Positions 1-8,291 of a stretch of 33,876 nucleotides of DNA are shown here, piece after piece (the stretch's first letter is position 1; every line of letters begins with the position of its first letter). This DNA comes from JAJFUG01 sp964473155. Its GTDB lineage: Bacteria; Gemmatimonadota; Glassbacteria; GWA2-58-10. A program made the translations under genes and the position numbers. The stretch spans positions 1-33,876 of the forward strand of contig CAYYNT010000050.1 of the NCBI GenBank assembly GCA_964473155.1, given 5' to 3'. Under the pieces are notes generated by a model, which was not told where the DNA came from, did no database searches, and saw only the letters and a list, made by a program, of their open reading frames with translations.

Positions 1-2
1 CA

Positions 3-78
3 TGGTGCCGAGGGACGGAATTGAACCGCCGACACGGGGATTTTCAGTCCCCTGCTCTACCGACTGAGCTACCTCGGC
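3..78 (-). tRNA. tRNA-Phe (anticodon GAA)
   Basis: The reverse complement folds into a complete cloverleaf. The 7-bp acceptor stem GCCGAGG pairs with CCTCGGC, followed by discriminator A and an encoded CCA end. The D arm is GCTC/GAGC. The anticodon stem GGGGA/TCCCC carries loop CTGAAAA, so the anticodon is GAA (bases 43-45). The T arm GGCGG/CCGTC has loop TTCAATT and one G-U pair. It lies downstream of the membrane-protein gene on the same strand. The roughly 100 bases between them show no convincing feature. Confidence 0.97.
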
Positions 79-180
79 TTGTTGGCACGCTGAATTTATA
101 CGGAAAAAGAAAATATATCCGGCGGCCGCCTTTGTCAACACTTTCCGCCCCGGCAGCACAACCGCCTGTTCCGCAACAAC

Positions 181-2559
181 CTAATCCCGGCCCTCCCGCT
201 GACGGAGCCATATCCAGAACAGCACTGAACAGGCAAGCGCCAACGCCAGGGCATAAGACGTGGCAAGAGGACCCCAGGCCGGAAGGGCCACCACCCCGGC
301 CAGAAACGCCCCCAACGCCGCCCCGCTATGATCGGCCGCATTGAGCAGCCCGGCGTCCGCTCCAGCCCGGACAGAATGGCCGGGCCGGAATTCCCCGGCC
401 GCCGCCGGGAAAATTGCGCCGCCGCAGAACCCCGTGAGCACAACCGCCAGGTAGAAAAAGCCATATGACGCCGCCGCCGCCAACAGCCCCCCGGAAACAT
501 ACAGCGGCTCCAACATCGGCGGCAGCGCCGCGGCCAGGACCGGACAGAGCGCCAGAGCGGCCAGGGAGAGTACAAACCGGTTCCTTCCCTGGGTTTCTGT
601 CACTTTAATCCGCGCCGAGAAATGCGAACCCAGGGCCATGGCCAGCATGAAAACTGCGGTCAGCATCCCTACCTGCTGAAACAGAGCGCCGAAAACGAGC
701 TGGCAGGCATATTGAAGGATCACCATCCCTCCCAGGGAGACCATGCCAGCCAGGGTAAGGCTAAGGAGCGCACCCGCCTGACAAGCACCGCGGCGGGTCT
801 TGAGCGACAGCGCGACAAGCAGAGCCAGGCAGCACATCACCGGGACAGCGACGATCAACGCCCTGTGGACAGAACTCATTTCTGAGGCCCGGCCAAGCGC
901 CTTTTCCAGACGGCTTTCCTGCCCATCCCCGCTCAAGCGGAGGTTGAGACGCAAATTCTGAAACCAGGCCACCGGATTACGGTCCGTGTTCTCCTCAATC
1001 TCTCGTCCTCCGGCCTCCAATTCCTTTCGCACAGCTTCCACTCTGGCAGTCTCGAAATACGGCAGAATGAAGTAGCGGCTGAAACCAGGCGCCCTCATCT
1101 CGGCGCCCTCGAGGCCACGCATCAGGCTCTCCAGGTCCTGACTGAGGACAGAATCCCTGTCCGTGGCGAAGAAAAACAGCTCGGTGGCCCCCGCCGCCAG
1201 CGCCCGTCCGCGGAATACATGTCCGAGAGAAAACCAGATCGAGGCGGCGAGGTCGAGCCGGGGGCCGGGTGCATACGAGGCTGAGTAGGGAAGCCTCAGG
1301 ACCAGCAGCCCGCCGCCTTGACCGAGAGAGCGCGCGGCCAGACGGAAAAAATCCCCGGTGTAGTAACGCGCGGTTTCCATCCTGGAAGGGCCCTGAAGGT
1401 CGACAAACAGCGCCTCGGTCCCCGCCGGTTTTGTCCCGCCCCAGCTCAGGGGCTGCCGTCCCAGCCAGGCGCGGGCATCCGCGCTGATATACGAGTACCC
1501 CCCGCCCTCGAGCGCCAGGCGCAGGGAGTCCGGAACATGGCCGGTTATCAGGTCTTCGACCCGGCTATCCGGGTAGATCGCCCTGACCGAGCCGACGCCC
1601 GCACGGAGAAGAGTCTGGGCCAGGCCGCCGCAGCAAGGTCCGGTTATGCTGACAGTTCGTATATCCGGGGCCTGGCACAGGATCAGCGCGGCCAGGGTCA
1701 GATCCGTGTAGGAGTCGGGGAAAACCGCCCGGGGAGTCCCGTTCTCAAACAGCGTGTGCTGTCCCTCGGATTCCGCCAGAATCAGCGAGCCATAGCGGCC
1801 CCACTGGGCGTTGACCTTCTGGCCTGGCGCTCCCAGGGACTGCCATTCAAGGTCCGTAAGACGGCCCGTGAGGGGCTGAAACAGATAGACCGCCAGCAGC
1901 GCACACAAAGCTGCCCCGGCCGCTACCAGGACGGCTCGAGATTTTCTCAGCCAGGCCGCCGGAAGCGCCAGCGCCGGGAGCGCCCCGAAAAACAGGACAT
2001 TTGACGCCGGGCTGGTGTATCCGGCCAGCATGAAAGTGAATACAATCCCCGCCAGAAACGATCCCAGAGCCTCGGCGGCCCAGACCGCGCCCAGTACGCG
2101 GTCCGTGGAAAAAACGGAGGCTTTCGCATGTTCCGGTGAGGTCAGACGCGAGATCAGGGGAAAGGACAGCCCGATACAGAAACAGTACGGCAGGCAGGCG
2201 ATGAGGCAGCGTCTGAAAACCGCGGACGGCGAGGCGATCAGTCCGGGGATCAGGCCGGCGGACTGGCGGAAAGAGACAAGGTGAAAAAGAAGGAAGACCG
2301 CCGACGGCAGCGCCAGTATACCTGTAATGCACAGAACACGGCGTGGATGCGCAATAAACCGGTCGAGCAGCGTCCCGGCCAGCGACCCGGCGCAGATCAT
2401 AGTCAGCCAGGCGGCCAGTGCCGCCCCGACCGCCAGAGCGCCGCCATCCGAAACCACCATCGCCCCGCGCAGGTACTCGGTCTGAACAACCAGTGCGGAG
2501 GCCCCGAACGCTCCGGCGATCAGCGCCCTGCCATGCTGAATATCTGGAAAGGTCTGCAT
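181..2559 (-). CDS. Large membrane protein with degenerate spermidine-synthase-like domain
   Basis: This 792-residue protein has two hydrophobic multi-span regions flanking a soluble part. Residues about 10-230 hold around seven membrane segments, residues about 235-560 look cytosolic, and residues about 565-790 hold more membrane segments. The soluble part resembles the Rossmann-fold aminopropyltransferase domain: a glycine-rich strand-turn near 304-312 (TGPCCGG), an acidic ADARAW motif near 360, and VDLQGPSR...YYTGDFF near 386-405. This layout is known from bacterial fused MFS/spermidine-synthase-like proteins. The glycine loop and the catalytic aspartate region are degenerate, so true polyamine synthesis is doubtful, and the transported or modified substrate is unknown. 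The gene stands alone, divergent from the EamA gene. Confidence 0.7.
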   Translation of the reverse strand: MQTFPDIQHGRALIAGAFGASALVVQTEYLRGAMVVSDGGALAVGAALAAWLTMICAGSLAGTLLDRFIAHPRRVLCITGILALPSAVFLLFHLVSFRQSAGLIPGLIASPSAVFRRCLIACLPYCFCIGLSFPLISRLTSPEHAKASVFSTDRVLGAVWAAEALGSFLAGIVFTFMLAGYTSPASNVLFFGALPALALPAAWLRKSRAVLVAAGAALCALLAVYLFQPLTGRLTDLEWQSLGAPGQKVNAQWGRYGSLILAESEGQHTLFENGTPRAVFPDSYTDLTLAALILCQAPDIRTVSITGPCCGGLAQTLLRAGVGSVRAIYPDSRVEDLITGHVPDSLRLALEGGGYSYISADARAWLGRQPLSWGGTKPAGTEALFVDLQGPSRMETARYYTGDFFRLAARSLGQGGGLLVLRLPYSASYAPGPRLDLAASIWFSLGHVFRGRALAAGATELFFFATDRDSVLSQDLESLMRGLEGAEMRAPGFSRYFILPYFETARVEAVRKELEAGGREIEENTDRNPVAWFQNLRLNLRLSGDGQESRLEKALGRASEMSSVHRALIVAVPVMCCLALLVALSLKTRRGACQAGALLSLTLAGMVSLGGMVILQYACQLVFGALFQQVGMLTAVFMLAMALGSHFSARIKVTETQGRNRFVLSLAALALCPVLAAALPPMLEPLYVSGGLLAAAASYGFFYLAVVLTGFCGGAIFPAAAGEFRPGHSVRAGADAGLLNAADHSGAALGAFLAGVVALPAWGPLATSYALALALACSVLFWIWLRQREGRD

Positions 2560-2751
2560 GGTCCGCCCCCGGAAACGGTTTTACCTGGCATCCGGACAGT
2601 CTCAATGTAATATTACTGCCCTTTATCTCACAGGATAGAATATGAAAGGCGCTGGGTTTTCAAGGCCGGAGATTTCAAATTGAGAACTGAGTCGCAGGAA
2701 ATTACACTGGTAAGCGCAACAACCCTCAGTCGCGAGCGGAGCAGCCGCATT

Positions 2752-3705
2752 ATGAAAGTCCTGCCCATCCTGGCGGCGATACTCTGCTGGGCCGCGGCCT
2801 CGCTGTTTGTCCGCTTTTTCAGCTTCCGCATGGACCTTCACACCCAGAATTTTTTCCGCTATCTGGGAGCGAGTCTGTTGCTCGGTCCGGTCGTCGCTTA
2901 TGTCTATCCCGGCTGTTTCCGGCGCTTCCTGACCCGCTGGCGCACTTTTCTTCCTCTCGGGGCCATGCTGGTGGCTTTCCAGATTCTCTGGTGCGCCTCG
3001 ATCTACCGTATCGAGATCGGTTTCGCCTCCCTTCTCGGGAAGGTCGGCACGCTGCTGATCACCCTCATCGCCTTCACGGTCCATCCCGAGGAACGCCGGA
3101 TCATCCGCTCGCCATTGTTCCTCACCGGTCTTGCGCTCGGGTTTGCCGGAATGGCCGGGGTGGTGGCTGGAATCCCGAATTTCAGTCAGGGGCTGTCCGG
3201 AATGCAGAAAACCGGAATACTTTACCTGATGGGCAGCGCCGTGGTCTGGGCCGTTTATGTCAACATTATCAAGGCCGTGCTGCGGACCGAGAACAGCCTC
3301 CAGGCCATCACTTTCATCTGCATTTCCACCACTGTCCTGTATTTCCCGGTGCTCGCGCTGTGGGGCCATCCCGGCATTCTTCTGCAATCCGGGGCCTGGC
3401 TGACCGCCCTTCTGTTTCTCTCCGGCATGATCGGCATCGCCGGGGCTAACAGCAGCTATTACCTTTCGATCAAGAGAATCGGGCTGGCCCCCAGCTCCAA
3501 CCTTGTGCTGGCCGACACGTTCGTGGTGGCCCTTGCCAGCGGCCCTCTGTTCGGCGAACATCTGAGCCAGGTCCAGTGGATTTTCGGCCTCCTGCTCCTG
3601 GCCGGCTGCTGGCTCGTGGTGCGGGTGAGCACAGCCGAAAACAAGTCATCGGATTCAGCAACCGCAAAAGGCTCAATTTCAACTGGAACACCATCAAATG
3701 CATAG
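2752..3705 (+). CDS. DMT/EamA-family transporter
   Basis: This is a 317-residue integral membrane protein with about ten hydrophobic segments and two EamA-like halves (about 1-140 and 165-300), the usual architecture of drug/metabolite transporters. The second half contains the recognisable stretch AGANSSYYLSIKRIGLAPSS followed by a helix with GPLFGEHLS. An upstream in-frame TTG at 2680 would add 24 polar residues. I prefer the ATG at 2752 because a GGAG lies about 10 bases before it and the first membrane helix then begins at residue 4. The family exports metabolites, amino acids or nucleotide sugars; the substrate here cannot be read from sequence. The gene is monocistronic and convergent with the oxidoreductase at 3926. 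Confidence 0.85.
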   Translation: MKVLPILAAILCWAAASLFVRFFSFRMDLHTQNFFRYLGASLLLGPVVAYVYPGCFRRFLTRWRTFLPLGAMLVAFQILWCASIYRIEIGFASLLGKVGTLLITLIAFTVHPEERRIIRSPLFLTGLALGFAGMAGVVAGIPNFSQGLSGMQKTGILYLMGSAVVWAVYVNIIKAVLRTENSLQAITFICISTTVLYFPVLALWGHPGILLQSGAWLTALLFLSGMIGIAGANSSYYLSIKRIGLAPSSNLVLADTFVVALASGPLFGEHLSQVQWIFGLLLLAGCWLVVRVSTAENKSSDSATAKGSISTGTPSNA

Positions 3706-3925
3706 CGTTAGACGTCCAAAAGGCCGTCATTCGCCGATCTGACGTAATTCTAACATTTTAACCGAAAAGCTTTGAATTAAGGCCTGCCATTTAAAGAACT
3801 TTATTCAAAGCTGTGGAAAGCCCTGTGGATAAACCCGCGAATAACTCCCCTGCTTCATGCCAGCCATTGTGTTACAGAGGCCGTCTCTTTTCTGATCCGC
3901 TCCTGGATTATATTTCATGAATTAA

Positions 3926-5281
3926 TCAGGCTGGCGGCTGGTCAACTATCTGCTCGTTTTTCCGGTCCCAGTACATTTTCTTCCCCTCGCGGTAGCTTCG
4001 CGTGGCCATGACCACGGCCACCGAATGCGCGAACCCGGTCTCGATATTGCCGCTACAGGTTTTGCGCTCGCGCATTCCTTGTATCCAGTCATCCATGTGG
4101 TATGGCCTGTCGTCCCCGAGGTTGGACGGTTGTATTTCTGTCACCCCGTCCGGAAGCACCGGTTCGGGCGCGGGCCTGGGGGCCTTGCTTTCACCGAAAA
4201 CGTGGTTGCTGTCCCAGCCGCTGTATGTCTCCGGAATGTACCACCACTGCGGGCTGCCCTCGCCGCCCACCGAGTACAAAGTTCCTTCCTTGCCCCGGAT
4301 GATCGTGGTGTCACCAAAACCGTTGCCGTAGCATGAGCCGTACTTGTACAGGACTTCCTTTTCCCTGAACGTGGACAGACACATGAAAGTGTCCGGGTTC
4401 TCCCGCACATCGTGCCAGGCGAAAATGCCGCCGTTGGACACCGTGTTATCCGGTATGAACGTGTCCAGGTAGAAATGCACCAGGCCCGCGCCGTGGCTGT
4501 ACCACTGGTCGGTGATCCCGCCCGAGAAATCCTTGAAGATACGGAACTCGAAATAGACCCGCGGGTCGAACGGACGGGATGGACGGCCGAGCAGCCAGCG
4601 CTCCCAGTCGGTGTCCTGCTCACGGATGCGGGCTATGTCCGGGTCTTTGGGCACGTGCCAGCGCGGACCGTTGTAGTTCCAGCTCTGCTCGATCTGCACG
4701 ATCTTTCCCAGCTTGCCGCTGCGGATCACCTCGCGCACTTTCTGCTGGGTCGGCTCGCTCAACCACTGGGAGCCCATCTGCACCACCCGGTCGCTGGCCT
4801 TAACCGTGTCCCGCGCCAGCTTTGCGTCCTCCAGCGTGTTGGCCATCGGTTTCTCGCAGTAGCAGTCCTTTCCGGCCCTGACCACCTCGGCCAGAAGGCG
4901 GGCGTGCTGATGGTCTCCGGTGGCGATCATCACCGCGTCCAGGTCCTTGTCCTCCAGCATCTGCTCGGAATACTTGAACGTCTTCGGGTCATCGCCCAGT
5001 GTCTTACGCACCAGCTCGCGCTGCTTCTCGCGGTTGTAGGTCCAGATGTCGCAGACGCTTCGCACCTGAAGGTTGCCGGTCTTTTTCGACATCCCGACCA
5101 TGTTCACGTGGCCCTCGCTGCGGTCCCCGCAGCCCAGAAGGCCGATCTGGATCCGGTCGTTCGCCCCGATTATCCGTCCGTAGCTGCGCGCAGAGGCGCC
5201 GAGCACGGTGGCCCCGGCCGCGGCAGCCGCGGTCCGGCCGATAAACTGACGTCTGGATATTGAACTGTCTTTTCCGTCCAT
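3926..5281 (-). CDS. Tat-exported Gfo/Idh/MocA-family oxidoreductase
   Basis: The 451-residue protein starts with a twin-arginine signal (SRRQFIGRTAAAAAGATVLG, about residues 9-28), so it should be exported folded. The dinucleotide-binding fold follows with GLLGCGDRSEG (about 47-57) and the family's conserved EKP motif at 143-145. The C-terminal half (about 165-440) is the alpha/beta substrate domain. These proteins carry NAD(P) and oxidise or reduce sugars and sugar acids, often pseudo-catalytically with retained cofactor. It is the last gene of a minus-strand operon, 44 bases after the secreted hydrolase. The start is supported by AGGAG about 10 bases upstream; an overlapping out-of-frame ATG sits just before it. 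The sugar substrate is unknown. Confidence 0.88.
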   Translation of the reverse strand: MDGKDSSISRRQFIGRTAAAAAGATVLGASARSYGRIIGANDRIQIGLLGCGDRSEGHVNMVGMSKKTGNLQVRSVCDIWTYNREKQRELVRKTLGDDPKTFKYSEQMLEDKDLDAVMIATGDHQHARLLAEVVRAGKDCYCEKPMANTLEDAKLARDTVKASDRVVQMGSQWLSEPTQQKVREVIRSGKLGKIVQIEQSWNYNGPRWHVPKDPDIARIREQDTDWERWLLGRPSRPFDPRVYFEFRIFKDFSGGITDQWYSHGAGLVHFYLDTFIPDNTVSNGGIFAWHDVRENPDTFMCLSTFREKEVLYKYGSCYGNGFGDTTIIRGKEGTLYSVGGEGSPQWWYIPETYSGWDSNHVFGESKAPRPAPEPVLPDGVTEIQPSNLGDDRPYHMDDWIQGMRERKTCSGNIETGFAHSVAVVMATRSYREGKKMYWDRKNEQIVDQPPA

Positions 5282-5325
5282 CGCTCATTTTCTCCTTTTC
5301 GATGTTATTTCTCATCAACGGACTA

Positions 5326-6474
5326 TTATTCGATACCAAGCCAGCGGTCCAGGAACCGGAAAGCCCGTTCCCGCACCGCGGGCGGAAAATCATGGTCGCC
5401 GTCCCCATACTCACAGACAAAATTCCCCGGTGCGCCAAGCACTCCATAAAGAGCGGCCACCTGGGCCAGCGGCCCCTCGATTGCCTGAAAGTCCGGGAAA
5501 ATGTGGTCCTGGCGGGCGGAGTAATTGAAAAAAGGGCGTGGAGCGCACATGGCCAGCACCTCGTGCATGTCAACGGGCACGGCCCCGGCGCGGACAAAAT
5601 CACGCAGGAGCGGGAAATGCACAAACCAGCGGTCGCGGGCGAAACGGAAAGGGTAATCCGAGCCGCCGATAGTGACGAAACCGCAGGAGCTGACCCCGGC
5701 TTTTATCCGGCTGTCAAATCCCTGGACGAAGAAAGCGTTGTACCCGCCCAGGGAATGCCCGATCACCCCGATCCGTGAACTGTCCACATACGCCAGCGAG
5801 ACAAGGCAGTCCACGCAGCGCCTGTGGTCGGAGAGCATCTTGCCCATAGCCGACCAGTCCGGGTGCTTGCGGTCGAAAGCCCCGGTCTCGAATTCCCCGA
5901 GGCCGGGCGAGACCCGTTTGCCCGAGGTGATAACATCCGGAGCCAGGACCACGTAGCCGCGGCGGGCCAGTTCCTCTCCGTAGTAGCGGTTTTCCCGCGC
6001 GCGGAGCCGTCCCGCAGTTACCGCGGCCCCACCCTCGATTGTGGTCTGAAGGGCCAGAACGGCGGGGCGGGGAGAACCGGTCGCGGCCCCCTCCGGACAA
6101 AGAAGGTAGCCCGTTATCCGGTCGCCGGTCCCGCTGTTAAAATCGATCTCATACTCGCTGAACCCCTCGCGGCGCACGGCCGGGCCAAGATGGACATCCA
6201 GCGGACCCTCGCAGGCCGGGGCGCGGCCAAGCAGAAGCCCGGCCCGGCGCAGGATCGACTCCCGTTTCAACTCCCAGGCGCGGCTGTCACGTATCTCGAC
6301 CCGTCTAACCGGGCCGCCGGTTATTTCATTCTCAGGGGCCAGGTCGAGCAGAAGATCACTCAGGGGCGGGGAGGCGGTGGCGGCTGGTTCGCCGGCGGCG
6401 GACGACGTCGTTGACGGAAGCGACAGAAAAACGGCCAGCAGAAAAGCCGGGATGGAATATCTGTATTTCAGCAC
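5326..6474 (-). CDS. Secreted alpha/beta hydrolase (dienelactone hydrolase / acetyl-esterase-like)
   Basis: This is a 382-residue protein with a signal peptide (positive start, hydrophobic 8-25, cleavage probably near SSAAG at 24-28). The nucleophile elbow GHSLGG places the catalytic Ser at 241. The other triad candidates are Asp323 (SARQDHIFP) and His361 (GDGDHDFP). The long N-terminal part with GYLLCPEG and the active-site spacing recall large secreted esterases of the acetyl-xylan-esterase or Abhydrolase_7 type. It starts with GTG after AAGGAAGG, 14 bases behind the aminotransferase stop and 44 bases before the oxidoreductase, so the three are probably co-transcribed. A role in deacylating carbohydrates is likely but inferred. 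Confidence 0.82.
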   Translation of the reverse strand: MLKYRYSIPAFLLAVFLSLPSTTSSAAGEPAATASPPLSDLLLDLAPENEITGGPVRRVEIRDSRAWELKRESILRRAGLLLGRAPACEGPLDVHLGPAVRREGFSEYEIDFNSGTGDRITGYLLCPEGAATGSPRPAVLALQTTIEGGAAVTAGRLRARENRYYGEELARRGYVVLAPDVITSGKRVSPGLGEFETGAFDRKHPDWSAMGKMLSDHRRCVDCLVSLAYVDSSRIGVIGHSLGGYNAFFVQGFDSRIKAGVSSCGFVTIGGSDYPFRFARDRWFVHFPLLRDFVRAGAVPVDMHEVLAMCAPRPFFNYSARQDHIFPDFQAIEGPLAQVAALYGVLGAPGNFVCEYGDGDHDFPPAVRERAFRFLDRWLGIE

Positions 6475-6488
6475 ACGGCCTTCCTTGT

Positions 6489-7646
6489 TCAGGTGAGAGG
6501 ATCGAGGGCCGCCAGCAGACGGTCTATGTCAGACTCATTGTTGTAATAATGCGGCGACACGCGGATGTTGCCGCAGGGGTAGCCGACTATGATTTTCCGC
6601 TTGAGCAGCGCGGCCCGCAGAGCGGCGTTGCCGCTGTCCGGGCGGCTGAACACGGTGATCCCGCTGCGCTGGCCCCCGTCCTGCGGGCTGAGCACCCGGT
6701 AGCCACGCTCGCGCAGGCCCTCCGCCGCCAGTGCATTAAGGTGCAGAATATGCCTTTCTATTTCATCCGGGCCGAGTTCGAGCATGGCCTCCACGCTGCG
6801 GCCCAGGGCGTGCGCTCCGGCCACGTTCAGAGCGCCCCCCTCGAACCGGCGGGCATCGCCGCGCAACGGCTTGTCGAAACGGGCGTCCGGCGCGCCGCGG
6901 CCCAGGAAATCGAACGGATCATCCAGCCCGGTCCAGGAGACCGAAACCGGCTCCAGACGTTCCAGCCAGGCGGGGTTGAGCCAGCCGAACCCCGTGCCCT
7001 CGGGGCTTAAAAGCCACTTGTGCCCGGCGGCGGAGAAAAGGTCGACTCCCCATTCCTCGACACGCGCCCGGAGCGCGCCCAGCCCCTGGACGCCATCGAC
7101 CAGGAAAAACACGCCCCGCTCCCGGCATAGCGCGCCCAGGGCGGTCAGGTCGTGACGGAACCCGGTGTGGAACTCCACCCAGCTCAGGGCTAACATGCGC
7201 GTGCGGCTGTCCATGGCCGCGGCGAAATCCTCCGCCCGCCAGGTGTTGTCAGGACGCGGAGGCACGAGCTTCAGCCGCACGCCCCGGCCAGCGAGAAGGC
7301 TCAGCGGGACAGTCAGGGCCGGGAACTCACCCCTGGCGCAGACAACGTTATCGCTCTCGCGCCAGGGAAACCCCCGCGCCGCCAGGATGATAGCGTCCGA
7401 GGTGTTGCGGGTGAGGAACACGCCCTCGGGACGTCCCCCGGCCAGCTCCGCCAGCATCAGACGCACCTGGCCGATACGTTCGTGCCAGCCGTTTTCCAGC
7501 TCGCCGCCGTGGGTGTTGTAGCCCTCGAGCACCTTTATGGCCGCCCCGGTCACGAACGGCGGGGCGGGGCTGACCGCGGCGTTGTTCAGGTAGGTGTATT
7601 CCCGCGTGACCGGGAACTTTTCGCGGATGCTTTCGAACCTTTTCAT
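6489..7646 (-). CDS. Class V PLP-dependent aminotransferase / desulfurase-fold enzyme
   Basis: The protein has 385 residues from the chosen ATG. It shows the class V fold: N-terminal LNNAAVSP, the cofactor-binding Asp in LVDGVQGLG (residue 184), and the Schiff-base lysine in SAAGHKW (Lys210). The C-terminal small domain ends with an RVSPHYYNNESDIDRLL motif typical of isopenicillin-N-epimerase/cysteine-desulfurase-like members. No Cys-bearing desulfurase loop is evident, so an amino-acid or amino-sugar transformation is as likely as sulfur transfer. A GTG at 7670 would add eight residues but has no ribosome site. It is first in the operon with the hydrolase and Tat oxidoreductase, and its 5' end lies just 31-55 bases from the defence cassette. 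Confidence 0.85.
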   Translation of the reverse strand: MKRFESIREKFPVTREYTYLNNAAVSPAPPFVTGAAIKVLEGYNTHGGELENGWHERIGQVRLMLAELAGGRPEGVFLTRNTSDAIILAARGFPWRESDNVVCARGEFPALTVPLSLLAGRGVRLKLVPPRPDNTWRAEDFAAAMDSRTRMLALSWVEFHTGFRHDLTALGALCRERGVFFLVDGVQGLGALRARVEEWGVDLFSAAGHKWLLSPEGTGFGWLNPAWLERLEPVSVSWTGLDDPFDFLGRGAPDARFDKPLRGDARRFEGGALNVAGAHALGRSVEAMLELGPDEIERHILHLNALAAEGLRERGYRVLSPQDGGQRSGITVFSRPDSGNAALRAALLKRKIIVGYPCGNIRVSPHYYNNESDIDRLLAALDPLT

Positions 7647-7700
7647 GTAATATAAACCTGTCAGAGGCACAGAGTTAAGAGAATGTGTCTTAAGGTGTGG

Positions 7701-8291
7701 TTAATCCTGGTGGAGTTTTTTAACTAAGAGGTAGACTGTGGTTCCCGTCTTTTCCGGCCATTTCTCACAGGGAGGCCTGTCTTTCGATTCTGCTCTTTTA
7801 ATTGCTTCGGAGATGCCTGGTTCCAGTTTTGACATGTCAAAATTACTTTTCGAGTAATCAGGAATATGCCTTTTAAGTTTAGTATCACACTCTGCTTTTG
7901 TTGAAACACCCTTACCGTCTTCAAGATGGAGTAACAGCCAATATTCAAAATTTGGATTGCTCACTGCCAGATGATAATACTCTCTTTGTATGCTCCATTG
8001 ATGTAATGGTTCTAACTGCTGATTTTGCCAGTGGTCTTTATCGACAATCAGCCAAGCTTCATAAGGTTTATCATACTTTGCATTTTTAAGATGGCTTTTC
8101 ATTTTTTCGAGTACTTGTTCTGGAGCACTTTCGTCTTTGCTTCTAAGAATTTCAACGTGTATTTCTTTTCTTTGATTGAACCAAGCAAAATATCGCGGCT
8201 CTGTTTTATCGCCTTCAGAAGAAATAACATATTTTTTTCTCAATGGTCTGGTACCAGTTGTACGATTGAGCCGCCTTTTCAAAGCTGTCAT
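7701..8291 (-). CDS. rloB: RloB-like protein (AbiLii-type), second gene of defence cassette
   Basis: This 196-residue protein has the RloB hallmarks: a basic start (KRRLNRTTGTRPLRKKYVI), then SSEGDKTEPRYFAWFN with the conserved TEP-x-YF motif (about 25-38), an acidic VDKDHW core (about 82-87), SNPNFEYWLLLH (about 111-122), and a C-terminal GTTVYLLVKKL. RloB proteins pair with an AAA ATPase, are found at restriction loci, and correspond to the AbiLii half of AbiL-type abortive infection. RloB is thought to be the effector, possibly a Toprim-like nuclease; that part is not settled. Its ATG overlaps the ATPase stop by four bases (ATGA), so translation is coupled. Base composition is clearly more AT-rich than the flanks. 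Confidence 0.85.
   Translation of the reverse strand: MTALKRRLNRTTGTRPLRKKYVISSEGDKTEPRYFAWFNQRKEIHVEILRSKDESAPEQVLEKMKSHLKNAKYDKPYEAWLIVDKDHWQNQQLEPLHQWSIQREYYHLAVSNPNFEYWLLLHLEDGKGVSTKAECDTKLKRHIPDYSKSNFDMSKLEPGISEAIKRAESKDRPPCEKWPEKTGTTVYLLVKKLHQD

Noticed and set aside
3812..3832. TGTGGATAA (perfect DnaA-box complement, 3824-3832) and a near match TGTGGAAAG 12 bases before it
   Set aside because: A single exact 9-mer is expected in about a quarter of windows this size; there is no AT-rich unwinding element, dnaA or dnaN nearby, so this is not an origin.
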